From an uncultured Pelagibacteraceae bacterium (GTDB lineage: Bacteria > Pseudomonadota > Alphaproteobacteria > Pelagibacterales > Pelagibacteraceae): a stretch of 55,990 nucleotides of DNA. The notes below the pieces were generated by a model. The model had not been told where the DNA came from, made no database searches, and was given only the letters and a program-made list of their open reading frames with translations. Each line of letters begins with the position of its first letter. Positions within the stretch are counted from its first letter, which is position 1. Made by a program: the position numbers and the translations under genes. Location: assembly GCA_902560015.1 (NCBI GenBank), contig CACEKA010000006.1, positions 1-55,990 on the forward strand. Reading direction: 5' to 3'. Of the stretch, positions 28,211-36,893 are shown in pieces.

Positions 28211-28299
28211 GTCAGCACATGGGCTGAATTAGAGCGGGACTCAGATAGATCATACCGCACAAGAAATATAAAAGCAAAAAATATAATTCAGCTTTTTTT
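28211..28299 (+). ncRNA. Candidate small RNA with terminator-like closing stem
   Basis: A compact structured segment in an otherwise empty gap. GCTGAATTA (28223-28231) pairs perfectly with TAATTCAGC (28284-28292) and can extend by two wobble pairs outward; seven T follow, as at a Rho-independent end. Inside, GCGG (28234-28237) pairs with CCGC (28255-28258). The core is clearly less AT-rich than its surroundings. The T-run lies only on the plus strand, which sets the direction. No coding frame fits. The 5' end is estimated. It does not look like tmRNA, RNase P, 4.5S or a tRNA. Confidence 0.5.
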
Positions 28300-28405
28300 A
28301 CTTATTAATTTAAGAGACCTTTTTTTTTATTTTTTAAGAATTTAAAATTAAAAATATTTAGTTATCAACAACTTGAATTTTAAAAATATGATATAGTGAT
28401 TCAAT

Positions 28406-28576
28406 ATGAAAGCTTTTAAAGAGCTAATAAAAAAACATAAAAAAATAGAAGTAGAAATTAATCATTTAACCAAATTAAGACTTAATGACAGAACGTTCTC
28501 ATCTTGGGAGCAGTTAAGAACTTTAAAAAAAGAAAAGTTAAAATTAAAAGAATTAGTTTCTGCTTTTGCTAAATAA
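28406..28576 (+). CDS. YdcH-like (DUF465) small helical protein
   Basis: A 56-residue, highly charged helical protein (MKAFKELIKKHKKIEVEIN..., ending LKELVSAFAK). Its layout of an N-terminal helix, a short turn around LNDRTFSSW and a second lysine-rich helix matches the DUF465/YdcH group, usually 55-80 residues and of unknown role. The start is 16 bases after an extended -10-like TGATATAGT (28389-28397), so the leader would be very short. It is followed by phoR after 41 bases. Confidence 0.7.
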   Translation: MKAFKELIKKHKKIEVEINHLTKLRLNDRTFSSWEQLRTLKKEKLKLKELVSAFAK

Positions 28577-28617
28577 TTAATTATTTACTAATCACTTAAA
28601 CCTATTAGTATAATTTA

Positions 28618-29775
28618 ATGGAACTTTTAACCATAATTTTATTAATTATAATCGGTCTACTGACTTTTCTATTATTGAAAAAAGAAAGAGTACTGGGCAT
28701 TAATACCGATGAAAATAAAAATAATGATCAAATAAAAATAATTGAAAGTAAAGATTATCGAAAAAATATTTATAATTTACTAAATTATATTCCTGAGGGA
28801 ATCTTAATTTTAGATAAATCAAAAAAAATAATTTATACTAACAACTCAGCATCAGAATGGTTTCAAACTAAAATAGGTGAAAATATTAGTGCCTTTTTAA
28901 GAAACCCTGACTTATTAAGTTCCATTGATAAAGCTTTTGATGGAAATAATTTAACTGATCTTGAAATTGAAATCAGAAGTCAGTCAACTTTTAGATTAAA
29001 TATTACAATTTATCTTGATAAGAATAATCTATTCTTTGATGAAACTTCATGCTTTTTATTTATTAGAGATCTAACTGAATTTCATAAATTCCAACAATTA
29101 AAATCAGATTTTGTTGCAAATGTTTCGCATGAATTAAGAACACCACTACAATCGATCAAAATGGGACTTGAAACATTTGAAAATAATTCTGAATTAAAGA
29201 AAAATTCTGAAGTTACTAACTTACTTCCAGTAATGACCTCACAATCTGAAAGGATGGAAAATCTAATTAGGGATTTATTATCATTATCTAAAATTGAATT
29301 ACAAGAGCACATAAGACCTACTCATGAAATAGATTTAACTGAGTTGATAGAATATGTAATTAAAACATATGAAAAATTAGTCAGTAGAAATAATATTAAA
29401 TTGAACTTTCATAAAGTGGATAATTTTAGAATAATTGGTGATAGAGATAAATTAATAGAAATTTTTACCAACCTTATAGATAACGCTATTAAGTATAGTG
29501 ACAAAAATAAAGAAGTATCAATTACATTTAAAAAAGATGGTGATTTAAATATTGTTTCGGTTTCTGACCAAGGAATTGGTATACCTAAAGAATCTATTCA
29601 CAGAATCACAGAACGTTTTTTTACTGTTGATCCGAGTAAAAGTCGAAGTGTTGGAGGGACTGGTTTGGGACTAGCTATTGTTAAACATTTAGTATCACAA
29701 CATAGAGCAGAAATGGACATTAACAGTGTCGAAAATCAAGGAACTACAATTGATATTAAATTTAACGCTTTGTAA
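28618..29775 (+). CDS. phoR: PhoR, phosphate regulon sensor kinase
   Basis: A 385-residue histidine kinase with one N-terminal membrane segment (about 3-20), a PAS domain (about 50-155), a HisKA domain with NVSHELRTPLQS (phospho-acceptor His171) and an ATPase domain with NLIDNAIKYS, DQGIGIP and GGTGLGLAI. Lack of a periplasmic sensor domain fits PhoR, which reads phosphate status through the Pst transporter and PhoU. All of these (pstSCAB, phoU, phoB) follow in the same direction. Its partner regulator PhoB is encoded at the far end of the cluster. Confidence 0.94.
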   Translation: MELLTIILLIIIGLLTFLLLKKERVLGINTDENKNNDQIKIIESKDYRKNIYNLLNYIPEGILILDKSKKIIYTNNSASEWFQTKIGENISAFLRNPDLLSSIDKAFDGNNLTDLEIEIRSQSTFRLNITIYLDKNNLFFDETSCFLFIRDLTEFHKFQQLKSDFVANVSHELRTPLQSIKMGLETFENNSELKKNSEVTNLLPVMTSQSERMENLIRDLLSLSKIELQEHIRPTHEIDLTELIEYVIKTYEKLVSRNNIKLNFHKVDNFRIIGDRDKLIEIFTNLIDNAIKYSDKNKEVSITFKKDGDLNIVSVSDQGIGIPKESIHRITERFFTVDPSKSRSVGGTGLGLAIVKHLVSQHRAEMDINSVENQGTTIDIKFNAL

Positions 29776-29795
29776 TACAACTAAAAAGTTAGTCA

Positions 29796-29824
29796 TTGTA
29801 ATAAAACTTTAACCTTCCTTTAAT
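29796..29824 (+). promoter_or_regulatory. Pho-box-like repeats upstream of pstS
   Basis: Three 7-base repeats at exact 11-base spacing: TTGTAAT (29796-29802), CTTTAAC (29807-29813) and CTTTAAT (29818-29824), each gap four bases. This is the geometry of PhoB sites (classically CTGTCAT-N4-CTGTCAT). It lies about 60 bases before the pstS start. Binding by the PhoB encoded at 35147 is inferred. Confidence 0.65.
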
Positions 29825-29885
29825 AAAATATTTAAGAATTAGATTTAAATAGTTGCGTATGTTAAATCTAAAAAAAAGGAAAATT

Positions 29886-30914
29886 ATGAATAGATTAATT
29901 AATACATTATTAGGATTTCTTTTAGTGCTAAGTTTTACAACAACAAGTTACTCAAGAGATCAAATTAAAATAGTAGGATCTTCTACTGTTTATCCTTATG
30001 CAACTGTAGTTGCTGAAAAGTTTGGTAAAAGTGGAAAATTCAAAACACCTGTAATTGAAAGTACTGGAACTGGTGGAGGAATGAAATTATTCTGTGCTGG
30101 TGTTGGTGCTAATCACCCAGATGTTACTAATGCTTCTAGAGCAATTAAACCTAAAGAAAAAGCACTATGTGAAAAAAATGGTGTTGCTGAAATTATTGAA
30201 ATTGTAGTTGGTAATGACGGTATTTCATTAGCTCATGCAGTTTCATCTCCAGATGCTAACTTTACAAAAGAACAACTTTGGAGAGCTTTAGCTGCTAAAG
30301 TAGATGTTGATGGTAAACTAGTTGAAAATCCATACAAACAATGGAGTGATATTGACTCAAGTCTTCCAAGCAAAAAAATTGAAATATTGATTGCACCTCC
30401 CACATCTGGAACAAGAGATGCTTGGAATTCTTTAGTAATGGGTAAAGGTTGCACTAAAACAGCAAAGTCTCTTTACGATGCATCAGGAAAGAAAGCTAAA
30501 AAAGAATGTGCTAAAATGCGAGAAGATGGATATGCAGTTGAAGCTGGTGAAAATGATACTCTAATTGTACAAAAACTCACTTCTAATCCAAACGCATATG
30601 GTTTTTTTGGATATAGCTATCTTGTTGCCAACAAAGATAAAGTTAAGGCAGCTGCAATTAATGGTGTTCAACCTTCTTTAGAGGGAATACAAGATTACTC
30701 TTATCCAATTGCTAGACCCTTATTCTTTTATGTAAAAAAAGCTCACATAGGTGTAATTCCAGGAATGGAAGAATATCTAAAAGAATTTACATCTAAAAAA
30801 GCTATGGGTAATAGAGGTTATTTAGCTAAAATCGGATTAGTTCCATTAGCTTCAGATAAATACAAAGTAACAAGAACAGCTGCTTTGGATTTAAACACAA
30901 TTAGCATTAAGTAG
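29886..30914 (+). CDS. pstS: PstS, phosphate-binding protein
   Basis: A 342-residue periplasmic phosphate-binding protein. I chose ATG 29886, preceded by AAAGGAAAA, giving a signal peptide (hydrophobic 6-18, cleavage after TTSYS or nearby). An ATG at 29853 adds 11 basic residues and has no good ribosome binding site. Phosphate-site motifs are IVGSSTVYPYA near 25 and SGTRDAWN near 180, with GTGGGMKLFCAG between. It delivers phosphate to PstCA. Pho-box-like repeats precede it and a strong terminator follows, so it can be made separately and in excess of the membrane components. Confidence 0.95.
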   Translation: MNRLINTLLGFLLVLSFTTTSYSRDQIKIVGSSTVYPYATVVAEKFGKSGKFKTPVIESTGTGGGMKLFCAGVGANHPDVTNASRAIKPKEKALCEKNGVAEIIEIVVGNDGISLAHAVSSPDANFTKEQLWRALAAKVDVDGKLVENPYKQWSDIDSSLPSKKIEILIAPPTSGTRDAWNSLVMGKGCTKTAKSLYDASGKKAKKECAKMREDGYAVEAGENDTLIVQKLTSNPNAYGFFGYSYLVANKDKVKAAAINGVQPSLEGIQDYSYPIARPLFFYVKKAHIGVIPGMEEYLKEFTSKKAMGNRGYLAKIGLVPLASDKYKVTRTAALDLNTISIK

Positions 30915-30930
30915 ATTTAGACTTATCCAC

Positions 30931-30964
30931 AAAAAAAGGCCAGTTTTTACTGGCCTTTTTTTTT
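30931..30964 (+). terminator. Rho-independent terminator after pstS
   Basis: A stem AAAGGCCAG/CTGGCCTTT with loop TTTTTA, flanked by A-run and long T-run. It separates pstS from pstCAB, as the aapJ terminator separates aapJ from its permeases. Confidence 0.9.
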
Positions 30965-30984
30965 AATACAATCACAAAGTTAGT

Positions 30985-31002
30985 TTGTAACAATTCTGTA
31001 AC
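30985..31002 (+). promoter_or_regulatory. Pho-box-like repeats upstream of pstC
   Basis: TTGTAAC (30985-30991) and CTGTAAC (30996-31002), at 11-base spacing with AATT between, form a near-classical Pho box. It lies 26 bases before the pstC ATG and just after the pstS terminator. This gives pstCAB-phoU-phoB its own probable PhoB-controlled promoter. Confidence 0.7.
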
Positions 31003-31027
31003 ATAATAAAGATATCAATCTGATCGA

Positions 31028-32431
31028 ATGAATTTCGTACTTATTTTTTTAATAACAATATTTTCTTTATCATTATTTTTTTACGGTAGATCAAAAACCA
31101 AAAGTTTATCCATTCAAAATAATATTAAACTAAATGCTCTTCCAAAATTTTATGGATATTATTTAGTTTTGTGGTGTTCAATACCTGCTTTGGTTTTTCT
31201 ATTAGTTTGGTCTCTTTTTGAGCCTGTAATAATAAAATCAATTATAATTGAAACTGCTGCAAATCAAGGAGCAATATTTAATGATAAGAATGAAGCAAAT
31301 CTAATCTACGAAAAAATTAAAGCCATTCATTTAGGAACTTTTTTTGGTGATATAGATAGCATTTTAAAAGAAAGCGCAATCTCATATGCTAAATTTATAA
31401 ACCTTTTTACCAATTCTAAAATAGTTTTAATATTTGGTATAATTATAGCATCTGTAATTTATTCCCTAAAAAAAATTAAAAACAACAACAAAGCTAGAGA
31501 TGATGTTGAGTTAATTTTAAAAGGGTTACTTTTTGCCTCATCACTAATAGCTATACTAACTACTTTAGGAATAATTTTCTCATTATTATTTGAAAGTATT
31601 AAATTCTTTTCAGTTATAAATATTTTTGATTATTTATTTGGAACTAATTGGAGTCCACAAAGAGCTTTTGTTAGTGACGCTTCAGCAATCACAGCAGCAG
31701 AATATGAAGAATTAAAAGATGCATTTGGTTTTATTCCATTAATTGCAGGAACATCATTTATTGCTTTTATTGCAATGTTGGTAGCGGTTCCTATTGGGTT
31801 ATTTTCAGGAATATATATGGCTGAATACGCTTCAGTTAAAGTAAGAAGATTAGCGAAACCAATAATTGAAATTTTGGCTGGTATACCAACTGTTGTTTAT
31901 GGCTTCTTTGCTGCTTTAACTGTTGGACCTTTTTTTAGACAAGTCGGTGAAAGCTTAGGATTAACAGTTTCTTCTGAAAGTGCTTTAGCTGCAGGATTAA
32001 TAATGGGCATAATGATTATTCCTTACATCTCATCTTTATCTGATGATGTTATAAATTCAGTACCACAATCTTTAAGAGATGGGTCTTATGCAATTGGTGC
32101 AACAAAATCTGAAACAATCAAACAAGTAGTTATACCTGCTGCATTACCAGGAATTATAGGATCAGTTTTACTTGCAGTTTCTAGAGCAATAGGAGAAACA
32201 ATGATTGTTGTGATGGCCGCAGGATTAGCTGCCAATCTTACTATTAATCCATTAGAGTCAACAACTACAATTACCACTCAAATAGTAATGATCCTTGTTG
32301 GGGATCAAGAATTTGATAGTCCAAAAACTCAGTCAGCATTTGCATTAGGCTTAACACTGTTTGTTGCTACCTTAGCTTTAAATTACATAGCTCAAAGAGC
32401 TGTTAAAAAATATAGAGAAAAATATGACTAA
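31028..32431 (+). CDS. pstC: PstC, phosphate ABC transporter permease
   Basis: A 467-residue inner-membrane permease. It has an extended N-terminal part (membrane segments near 1-17, 38-60, 129-146 and 165-190) ahead of the usual core of about six segments (235-460). The core contains IYMAEYASVKVRRLAKPIIE near 262 and the ABC-docking loop SLRDGSYAIGATKSETIKQV near 347. It pairs with PstA, and PstB drives import. Long N-termini are common in the alphaproteobacterial branch. It overlaps pstA by eight bases. Confidence 0.94.
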   Translation: MNFVLIFLITIFSLSLFFYGRSKTKSLSIQNNIKLNALPKFYGYYLVLWCSIPALVFLLVWSLFEPVIIKSIIIETAANQGAIFNDKNEANLIYEKIKAIHLGTFFGDIDSILKESAISYAKFINLFTNSKIVLIFGIIIASVIYSLKKIKNNNKARDDVELILKGLLFASSLIAILTTLGIIFSLLFESIKFFSVINIFDYLFGTNWSPQRAFVSDASAITAAEYEELKDAFGFIPLIAGTSFIAFIAMLVAVPIGLFSGIYMAEYASVKVRRLAKPIIEILAGIPTVVYGFFAALTVGPFFRQVGESLGLTVSSESALAAGLIMGIMIIPYISSLSDDVINSVPQSLRDGSYAIGATKSETIKQVVIPAALPGIIGSVLLAVSRAIGETMIVVMAAGLAANLTINPLESTTTITTQIVMILVGDQEFDSPKTQSAFALGLTLFVATLALNYIAQRAVKKYREKYD

Positions 32432-33686
32432 AGAAGAAAGATTAAAAAAGAGACATAAAGCAGAAAAAAGATTCAGATTTTATGGTCTAGCATCAATCTT
32501 TTTTGCATTATTATTTGTATTAATTTTAGTTAATAATATTTTTTCAAAAGGTAGTTCAGCTTTTATGAAAACTGCAATTAATGTTGAAGTTTTCTTTGAT
32601 CCTGAACTTATAGAAATTCAAAATGGTGCAACCTCAGACGAAATCTTAGAAGCTGATTTTTATGACATTGCAATAGAAACTCTTTTAAAAGTTTATCCAG
32701 CAAAAACTTTAGATGAAGAAAATGCATTAATTGATTTATTTACAACTGATGCTGAAATTGAAATTAAAAGAGTATTTTTAGAGGATAATACTTTAATAGG
32801 TAAAAAAATTAATTTAGAAATTACTGCTTCAGATGATATTGACCAACTTCATAAAGGAAACTACCCAAGAGATTTACCCGAAGACAGAAGAAGAATTTCA
32901 AATTTCCAGTTAAAAATTTATGATAATTTAGTTGAAAATAAAAAGATTATAAAAAATTTTAATAATTATTTTTTTAGTAATGGAGACTCTAGAGACCCTG
33001 AATTAGCTGGTATCGGTGGTGCATTAGTTGGTTCATTTTATAGTATTATAATTTGTTTATTATTAGCATTTCCTGTTGCGGTTCTTGCTTCAATATATCT
33101 AGAAGAATTTGCACCTAAAAATAAGATTACAGATTTTATTGAAATAAATATTAATAACTTAGCTGCAGTTCCCTCAATAGTTTATGGATTGTTAGCTCTT
33201 CAAATATTGTTAGCAACAATACAATTGCCAAGATCTACTCCATTAGTAGCAGGAATAACTCTTGCTTTAATGACATTACCAAGAATTATCATACCATGCA
33301 GAGCTTCATTAAAAGCTGTACCACCATCTATCAGGGAAGGTGCACTTGCTGTAGGTGCCTCAAAATTCCAATCAGTTTTTCATCATGTCGTTCCATTAGC
33401 TTTACCGGGAACTTTGTCTGGAACAATCATTGGACTGGCGCAAGCTTTAGGTGAAACAGCACCTTTAATTTTAATCGGTATGGTCGCTTTTGTTGTTGAT
33501 ATTCCTTCAACCCCAATAGATCCATCATCTTCTTTACCAGTACAAGTATATTTATGGTCAGAGTCTGCTGAAAGAGGATTTGTTGAAAAAACATCAGCTA
33601 CTATTATGATGTTATTAAGTTTTTTAATTGTAATGAATTTTGTAGCGGTATACTTAAGACAAAAATTTGAAAAAAGATGGAATTAG
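32424..33686 (+). CDS. pstA: PstA, phosphate ABC transporter permease
   Basis: A 420-residue permease. One N-terminal membrane segment (about 18-42) is followed by a soluble, probably periplasmic, insert of about 135 residues (45-180) and then the transport core (about 190-410). The core has LASIYLEEFAPKNKITDFIE near 214 and a docking loop PSIREGALAVGASKFQSVFH near 291. The insert is typical of the long PstA form in alphaproteobacteria. It overlaps pstC by eight bases, and pstB starts immediately after its stop. Confidence 0.94.
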   Translation: MTKEERLKKRHKAEKRFRFYGLASIFFALLFVLILVNNIFSKGSSAFMKTAINVEVFFDPELIEIQNGATSDEILEADFYDIAIETLLKVYPAKTLDEENALIDLFTTDAEIEIKRVFLEDNTLIGKKINLEITASDDIDQLHKGNYPRDLPEDRRRISNFQLKIYDNLVENKKIIKNFNNYFFSNGDSRDPELAGIGGALVGSFYSIIICLLLAFPVAVLASIYLEEFAPKNKITDFIEININNLAAVPSIVYGLLALQILLATIQLPRSTPLVAGITLALMTLPRIIIPCRASLKAVPPSIREGALAVGASKFQSVFHHVVPLALPGTLSGTIIGLAQALGETAPLILIGMVAFVVDIPSTPIDPSSSLPVQVYLWSESAERGFVEKTSATIMMLLSFLIVMNFVAVYLRQKFEKRWN

Positions 33687-34448
33687 ATGAGTGATATTAA
33701 AATTAAATCAAAAAATTTAAATGTTTATTATGGCGATAAACAAGCCTTGTTTGACGTTAATTTAGAATTAAATGAAAAAGAAGTAACTGCATTAATAGGT
33801 CCATCAGGGTGTGGTAAGTCGACTTTCATTAGATGTATTAATCGAATGAACGATGTAATTGATATTTGTAAAGTTGAAGGCAATATTGAAATCGATGGTA
33901 TAGAAGTTAATGATAAAGAACTAGATGTTGTCTCTTTAAGAGAAAGAGTAGGAATGGTATTCCAAAAACCAAACCCATTCCCCAAAAGCATATATGATAA
34001 TATTTCTTATGGCCCAAAAATTCATGGAAAAGGTGAAACCAAAAGTGAGTTAGATGAAATTGTTGAAAGAAGTTTAAAAAAGGCAGCCCTTTGGGAAGAG
34101 GTTAAAGATAGATTGAATGAACCTGGAACAGGATTATCTGGGGGTCAACAGCAAAGACTTTGTATAGCAAGAGCAATATCAGTTAATCCAGAAGTTATTT
34201 TGATGGATGAACCATGTTCAGCTCTTGACCCAATTGCTACTGCTAAAATTGAAGAGTTAATTGATGAACTTAAAAAAACCTATACTATCGTAATTGTTAC
34301 TCATTCTATGGCCCAAGCTGTAAGAGTATCACAAAAAACGGGCTTTTTTCATTTAGGTAAGTTAATTGAAGTAGGTAAAACAGAGAAAATTTTTAAAAAC
34401 CCTGACAATAAAATGACACAAGATTATATTACAGGTAGATTTGGATAA
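33687..34448 (+). CDS. pstB: PstB, phosphate ABC transporter ATPase
   Basis: A 253-residue ABC ATPase. Walker A is GPSGCGKST near 37, followed by [12 protein letters not shown], characteristic of PstB. The Q-loop reads [12 protein letters not shown], the signature [14 protein letters not shown], and Walker [13 protein letters not shown]. It hydrolyses ATP to import phosphate through PstCA and, with PhoU, relays phosphate status to PhoR. Its gaps to pstA (none) and phoU (three bases) indicate one transcript. Confidence 0.97.
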   Translation: MSDIKIKSKNLNVYYGDKQALFDVNLELNEKEVTALIGPSGCGKSTFIRCINRMNDVIDICKVEGNIEIDGIEVNDKELDVVSLRERVGMVFQKPNPFPKSIYDNISYGPKIHGKGETKSELDEIVERSLKKAALWEEVKDRLNEPGTGLSGGQQQRLCIARAISVNPEVILMDEPCSALDPIATAKIEELIDELKKTYTIVIVTHSMAQAVRVSQKTGFFHLGKLIEVGKTEKIFKNPDNKMTQDYITGRFG

Positions 34449-34451
34449 ATT

Positions 34452-35144
34452 ATGAGTAATGAACATACGGTAAAATCATATGAGGAAGAGTTACAGTTTT
34501 TAATAGACTCTGTAATTAAAATGGGAAGTTTAACTGAATCTCAATTAATAGATTCAATGGATGCTGTAATTAAAGTAGATAAAGACTCGATCGATAAAAT
34601 TATTAAAAGTGATGATGAAATTAATAAATTTAGATCAAAAATCGATACTCAGATAATGACTTTATTAGTTAAAAGAGCTCCAATGGCTATTGATCTTAGA
34701 GAAACTATAAGTTCGTTAAAAATTTCACAAGACTTAGAAAGAATTGGAGATTTGGCTAAAAGTAATGCAAAAAAAGTTAAACCTTTACCTCTAGATTTAC
34801 CTGAAGAATTACTATCAAATCTAAAGAGGTTGGGTGAACTTGTTATTAAACAACTTAGTGATGTATTAGATAGCTATGTTAACAAAAATTTTGATAAGGC
34901 TAAAGAGGTATGGGAAAAAGATGAACAAGTTGATGATTTAACATACATAGCAATGGAAAGCGTAATTGATTTTCTTTCTAAAGATAAAAAGAATTTAGAT
35001 TTTTCTACTCATTTAATTTTTGCTACTAAAAATTTAGAAAGAGCCGGAGATCATATTACCAACATTGCGGAGTCGATTTGTTATTTAATAAAGGGTGAGT
35101 ACCTAAAGGGTAGTAGGCCTAAGGGAAAAGTTATTCAACAATAA
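34452..35144 (+). CDS. phoU: PhoU, phosphate signalling regulator
   Basis: A 230-residue all-helical protein of two PhoU repeats (about 10-110 and 115-215). The metal-binding motifs are the E/DxxxD types, seen in DLERIGDLAKS near 95 and NLERAGDHITNIAES near 195. PhoU keeps the PhoR kinase off when phosphate is plentiful and restrains the Pst transporter. It sits between pstB and phoB, as in many proteobacteria. Confidence 0.95.
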   Translation: MSNEHTVKSYEEELQFLIDSVIKMGSLTESQLIDSMDAVIKVDKDSIDKIIKSDDEINKFRSKIDTQIMTLLVKRAPMAIDLRETISSLKISQDLERIGDLAKSNAKKVKPLPLDLPEELLSNLKRLGELVIKQLSDVLDSYVNKNFDKAKEVWEKDEQVDDLTYIAMESVIDFLSKDKKNLDFSTHLIFATKNLERAGDHITNIAESICYLIKGEYLKGSRPKGKVIQQ

Positions 35145-35146
35145 CA

Positions 35147-35827
35147 ATGAATGGTAAAATATTTATTATTGAAGATGAGCCTTCAATAATTCAATTAGTT
35201 CAACATAATTTAGAAAAAGAAGGCTTTATTGTTTCTTCATCCCTGAATGGCAATGAAGGTTTGAAAGAACTAAAAAAATTTGAACCAAACTTATTGTTAT
35301 TAGATTGGATGTTACCTGATTTATCTGGGATTGATATCTGTAAGAATATTCGAAAAGATAATAGTTTTAAAGACTTACCAATAATAATGTTGACTGCAAA
35401 AGGAGAAGAAGAAGATAAAATCAAAGGTTTAGATAGTGGTGTAGATGATTATTTGACAAAACCATTTAGTTTTAATGAGTTAATGGCAAGAATTAAAGCT
35501 GTTTTAAGAAGATCTAACCCTAACACTGTATCTGATAATTTAGAGTTTGAAGATTTAGTTTTAGATAGGATTGAAAAAAGAGTTTTTAGAGATAAAAAGG
35601 AAATCAAACTTGGACCAACTGAATTTAGATTATTAGAATTTTTTTTATCAAACCCAAAAAGAGTTTATTCTCGAGATCAAATTTTAGAAAATGTATGGCC
35701 AAATAATGTAAATGTTGAGAGCAGAACTATAGATGTCCACATAAGAAGATTAAGACAATCAGTTAATATAAAAGATAAAAAAGAGTTAATAAGAACTGTT
35801 AGATCTTCTGGTTATTCACTTATATAG
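35147..35827 (+). CDS. phoB: PhoB, phosphate regulon response regulator
   Basis: A 226-residue OmpR-type regulator: receiver domain (about 1-120, phospho-acceptor Asp53, LTAKGEEEDK near 85 and Lys at TKPF near 105) and winged-helix domain (about 130-226, with LGPTEFRLLEFF and SRTIDVHIRRLRQS). Phosphorylated PhoB binds Pho boxes; three candidate boxes are in this window. Its last 12 bases overlap the convergent aquaporin gene, so the two transcripts meet with no spacer. Confidence 0.95.
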   Translation: MNGKIFIIEDEPSIIQLVQHNLEKEGFIVSSSLNGNEGLKELKKFEPNLLLLDWMLPDLSGIDICKNIRKDNSFKDLPIIMLTAKGEEEDKIKGLDSGVDDYLTKPFSFNELMARIKAVLRRSNPNTVSDNLEFEDLVLDRIEKRVFRDKKEIKLGPTEFRLLEFFLSNPKRVYSRDQILENVWPNNVNVESRTIDVHIRRLRQSVNIKDKKELIRTVRSSGYSLI

Positions 35828-36472
35828 GAATATTTTTTTTACAATATAAATTGCAATAATCATACCTATCAATTCAGCAAATATATAAAATGGTGTATTA
35901 AGATAACTGATACCAGTGAAAGACTCGGTGAACGTTCTTGCTATAGCAACAGCTGGATTTGCAAAAGATGTTGAAGAAGTAAACCAATAACCAGCAGTGA
36001 TATATAACCCAACTGATGCAGCAACAGCTAATTTACCTGATTTTATTGATCCAAAAATAATAAGAATTAGACCAAATGTAGCTACTATTTCAGAGGTAAA
36101 AATATAAATTCCATCCCTAGATTTTGTAGATAATTCAAAAATCTGATGTTCAAAAAAGAAATTAGCTAAGGCTACACCTAGCAAACATCCTAAAATTTGA
36201 GCAGAAATATAGAAGGGTAGTAGTCTTTTTTTTAATTTACCAGTTATTACCATTGCAATACTTACAAATGGATTAAAATGGGCTCCAGATACGTCAGCAA
36301 ATACTGTTATTAATACAAACAAACCTGCTCCAGTAGCCAATGTATTTGCAATAAGCATCACAGCTGTATCGTTTGTTAAGTTTTCTGCCATTAATCCTGA
36401 TCCAACTATAATCATTACAAGAAAACAACTTCCTATAAACTCAGATAGAAAATATCTATTTTTATTTTTCAT
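35816..36472 (-). CDS. Aquaporin (MIP family), probable arsenite/metalloid channel
   Basis: A 218-residue membrane protein with six helices. The second pore motif is canonical (SFANPAVAIARTFT), but the first reads GAHFNPFVSI, with NPF in place of NPA. It overlaps an arsenate reductase gene by 11 bases. In rhizobia the aquaporin AqpS sits in the ars operon and lets arsenite leave the cell down its gradient, taking the place of an arsenite pump. The same arrangement here suggests that role. No arsB or acr3 pump is nearby. Confidence 0.85.
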   Translation of the reverse strand: MKNKNRYFLSEFIGSCFLVMIIVGSGLMAENLTNDTAVMLIANTLATGAGLFVLITVFADVSGAHFNPFVSIAMVITGKLKKRLLPFYISAQILGCLLGVALANFFFEHQIFELSTKSRDGIYIFTSEIVATFGLILIIFGSIKSGKLAVAASVGLYITAGYWFTSSTSFANPAVAIARTFTESFTGISYLNTPFYIFAELIGMIIAIYIVKKIFLYK

Positions 36473-36893
36473 TTAACCAATTGTTAATTTTTGTATTAAT
36501 ATTATTAAAAGTGTTTCTAATAATAATTTGTTTTTCTTCATTATTAGCATCTTTAAGTTTTGAAACTGGATCTTCAATGTCCCAGTGTATAATTTGACTT
36601 TTTTCAGGCCATATAGGACATACTTCGTTATTTGCATTATTACAGACAGTCACTACGTGATCCATTTTAATTTCATTGTTTAAGAAGTCTTCAAAATTTT
36701 TTGAGTTATATCCAGAAAGATCATAGTTTTTATTTTTTTCTAGAAATTCCTTGATGTCTTCATTAATTTTACCTGAGGGATTACTTCCAGCACTATAAGC
36801 TTTAAATTTATTTGAATATTCGTTGTTAATAATACTTTCAGCTATAATACTTCTAGCTGAATTACCTGTACAAACGAATAAGATATTTTTCAT
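36462..36893 (-). CDS. arsC: Arsenate reductase, thioredoxin-type (LMW phosphatase fold)
   Basis: A 143-residue protein with the P-loop CTGNSARS at residues 8-15 (catalytic Cys8), further cysteines Cys84 and Cys92 for the disulfide relay, and the acid Asp109 in the IEDP motif. It reduces arsenate to arsenite with electrons from thioredoxin. Arsenate enters through phosphate transporters such as the adjacent Pst system. It sits between the aquaporin gene and a small membrane protein gene, with overlaps at both junctions. Confidence 0.9.
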   Translation of the reverse strand: MKNILFVCTGNSARSIIAESIINNEYSNKFKAYSAGSNPSGKINEDIKEFLEKNKNYDLSGYNSKNFEDFLNNEIKMDHVVTVCNNANNEVCPIWPEKSQIIHWDIEDPVSKLKDANNEEKQIIIRNTFNNINTKINNWLNEK

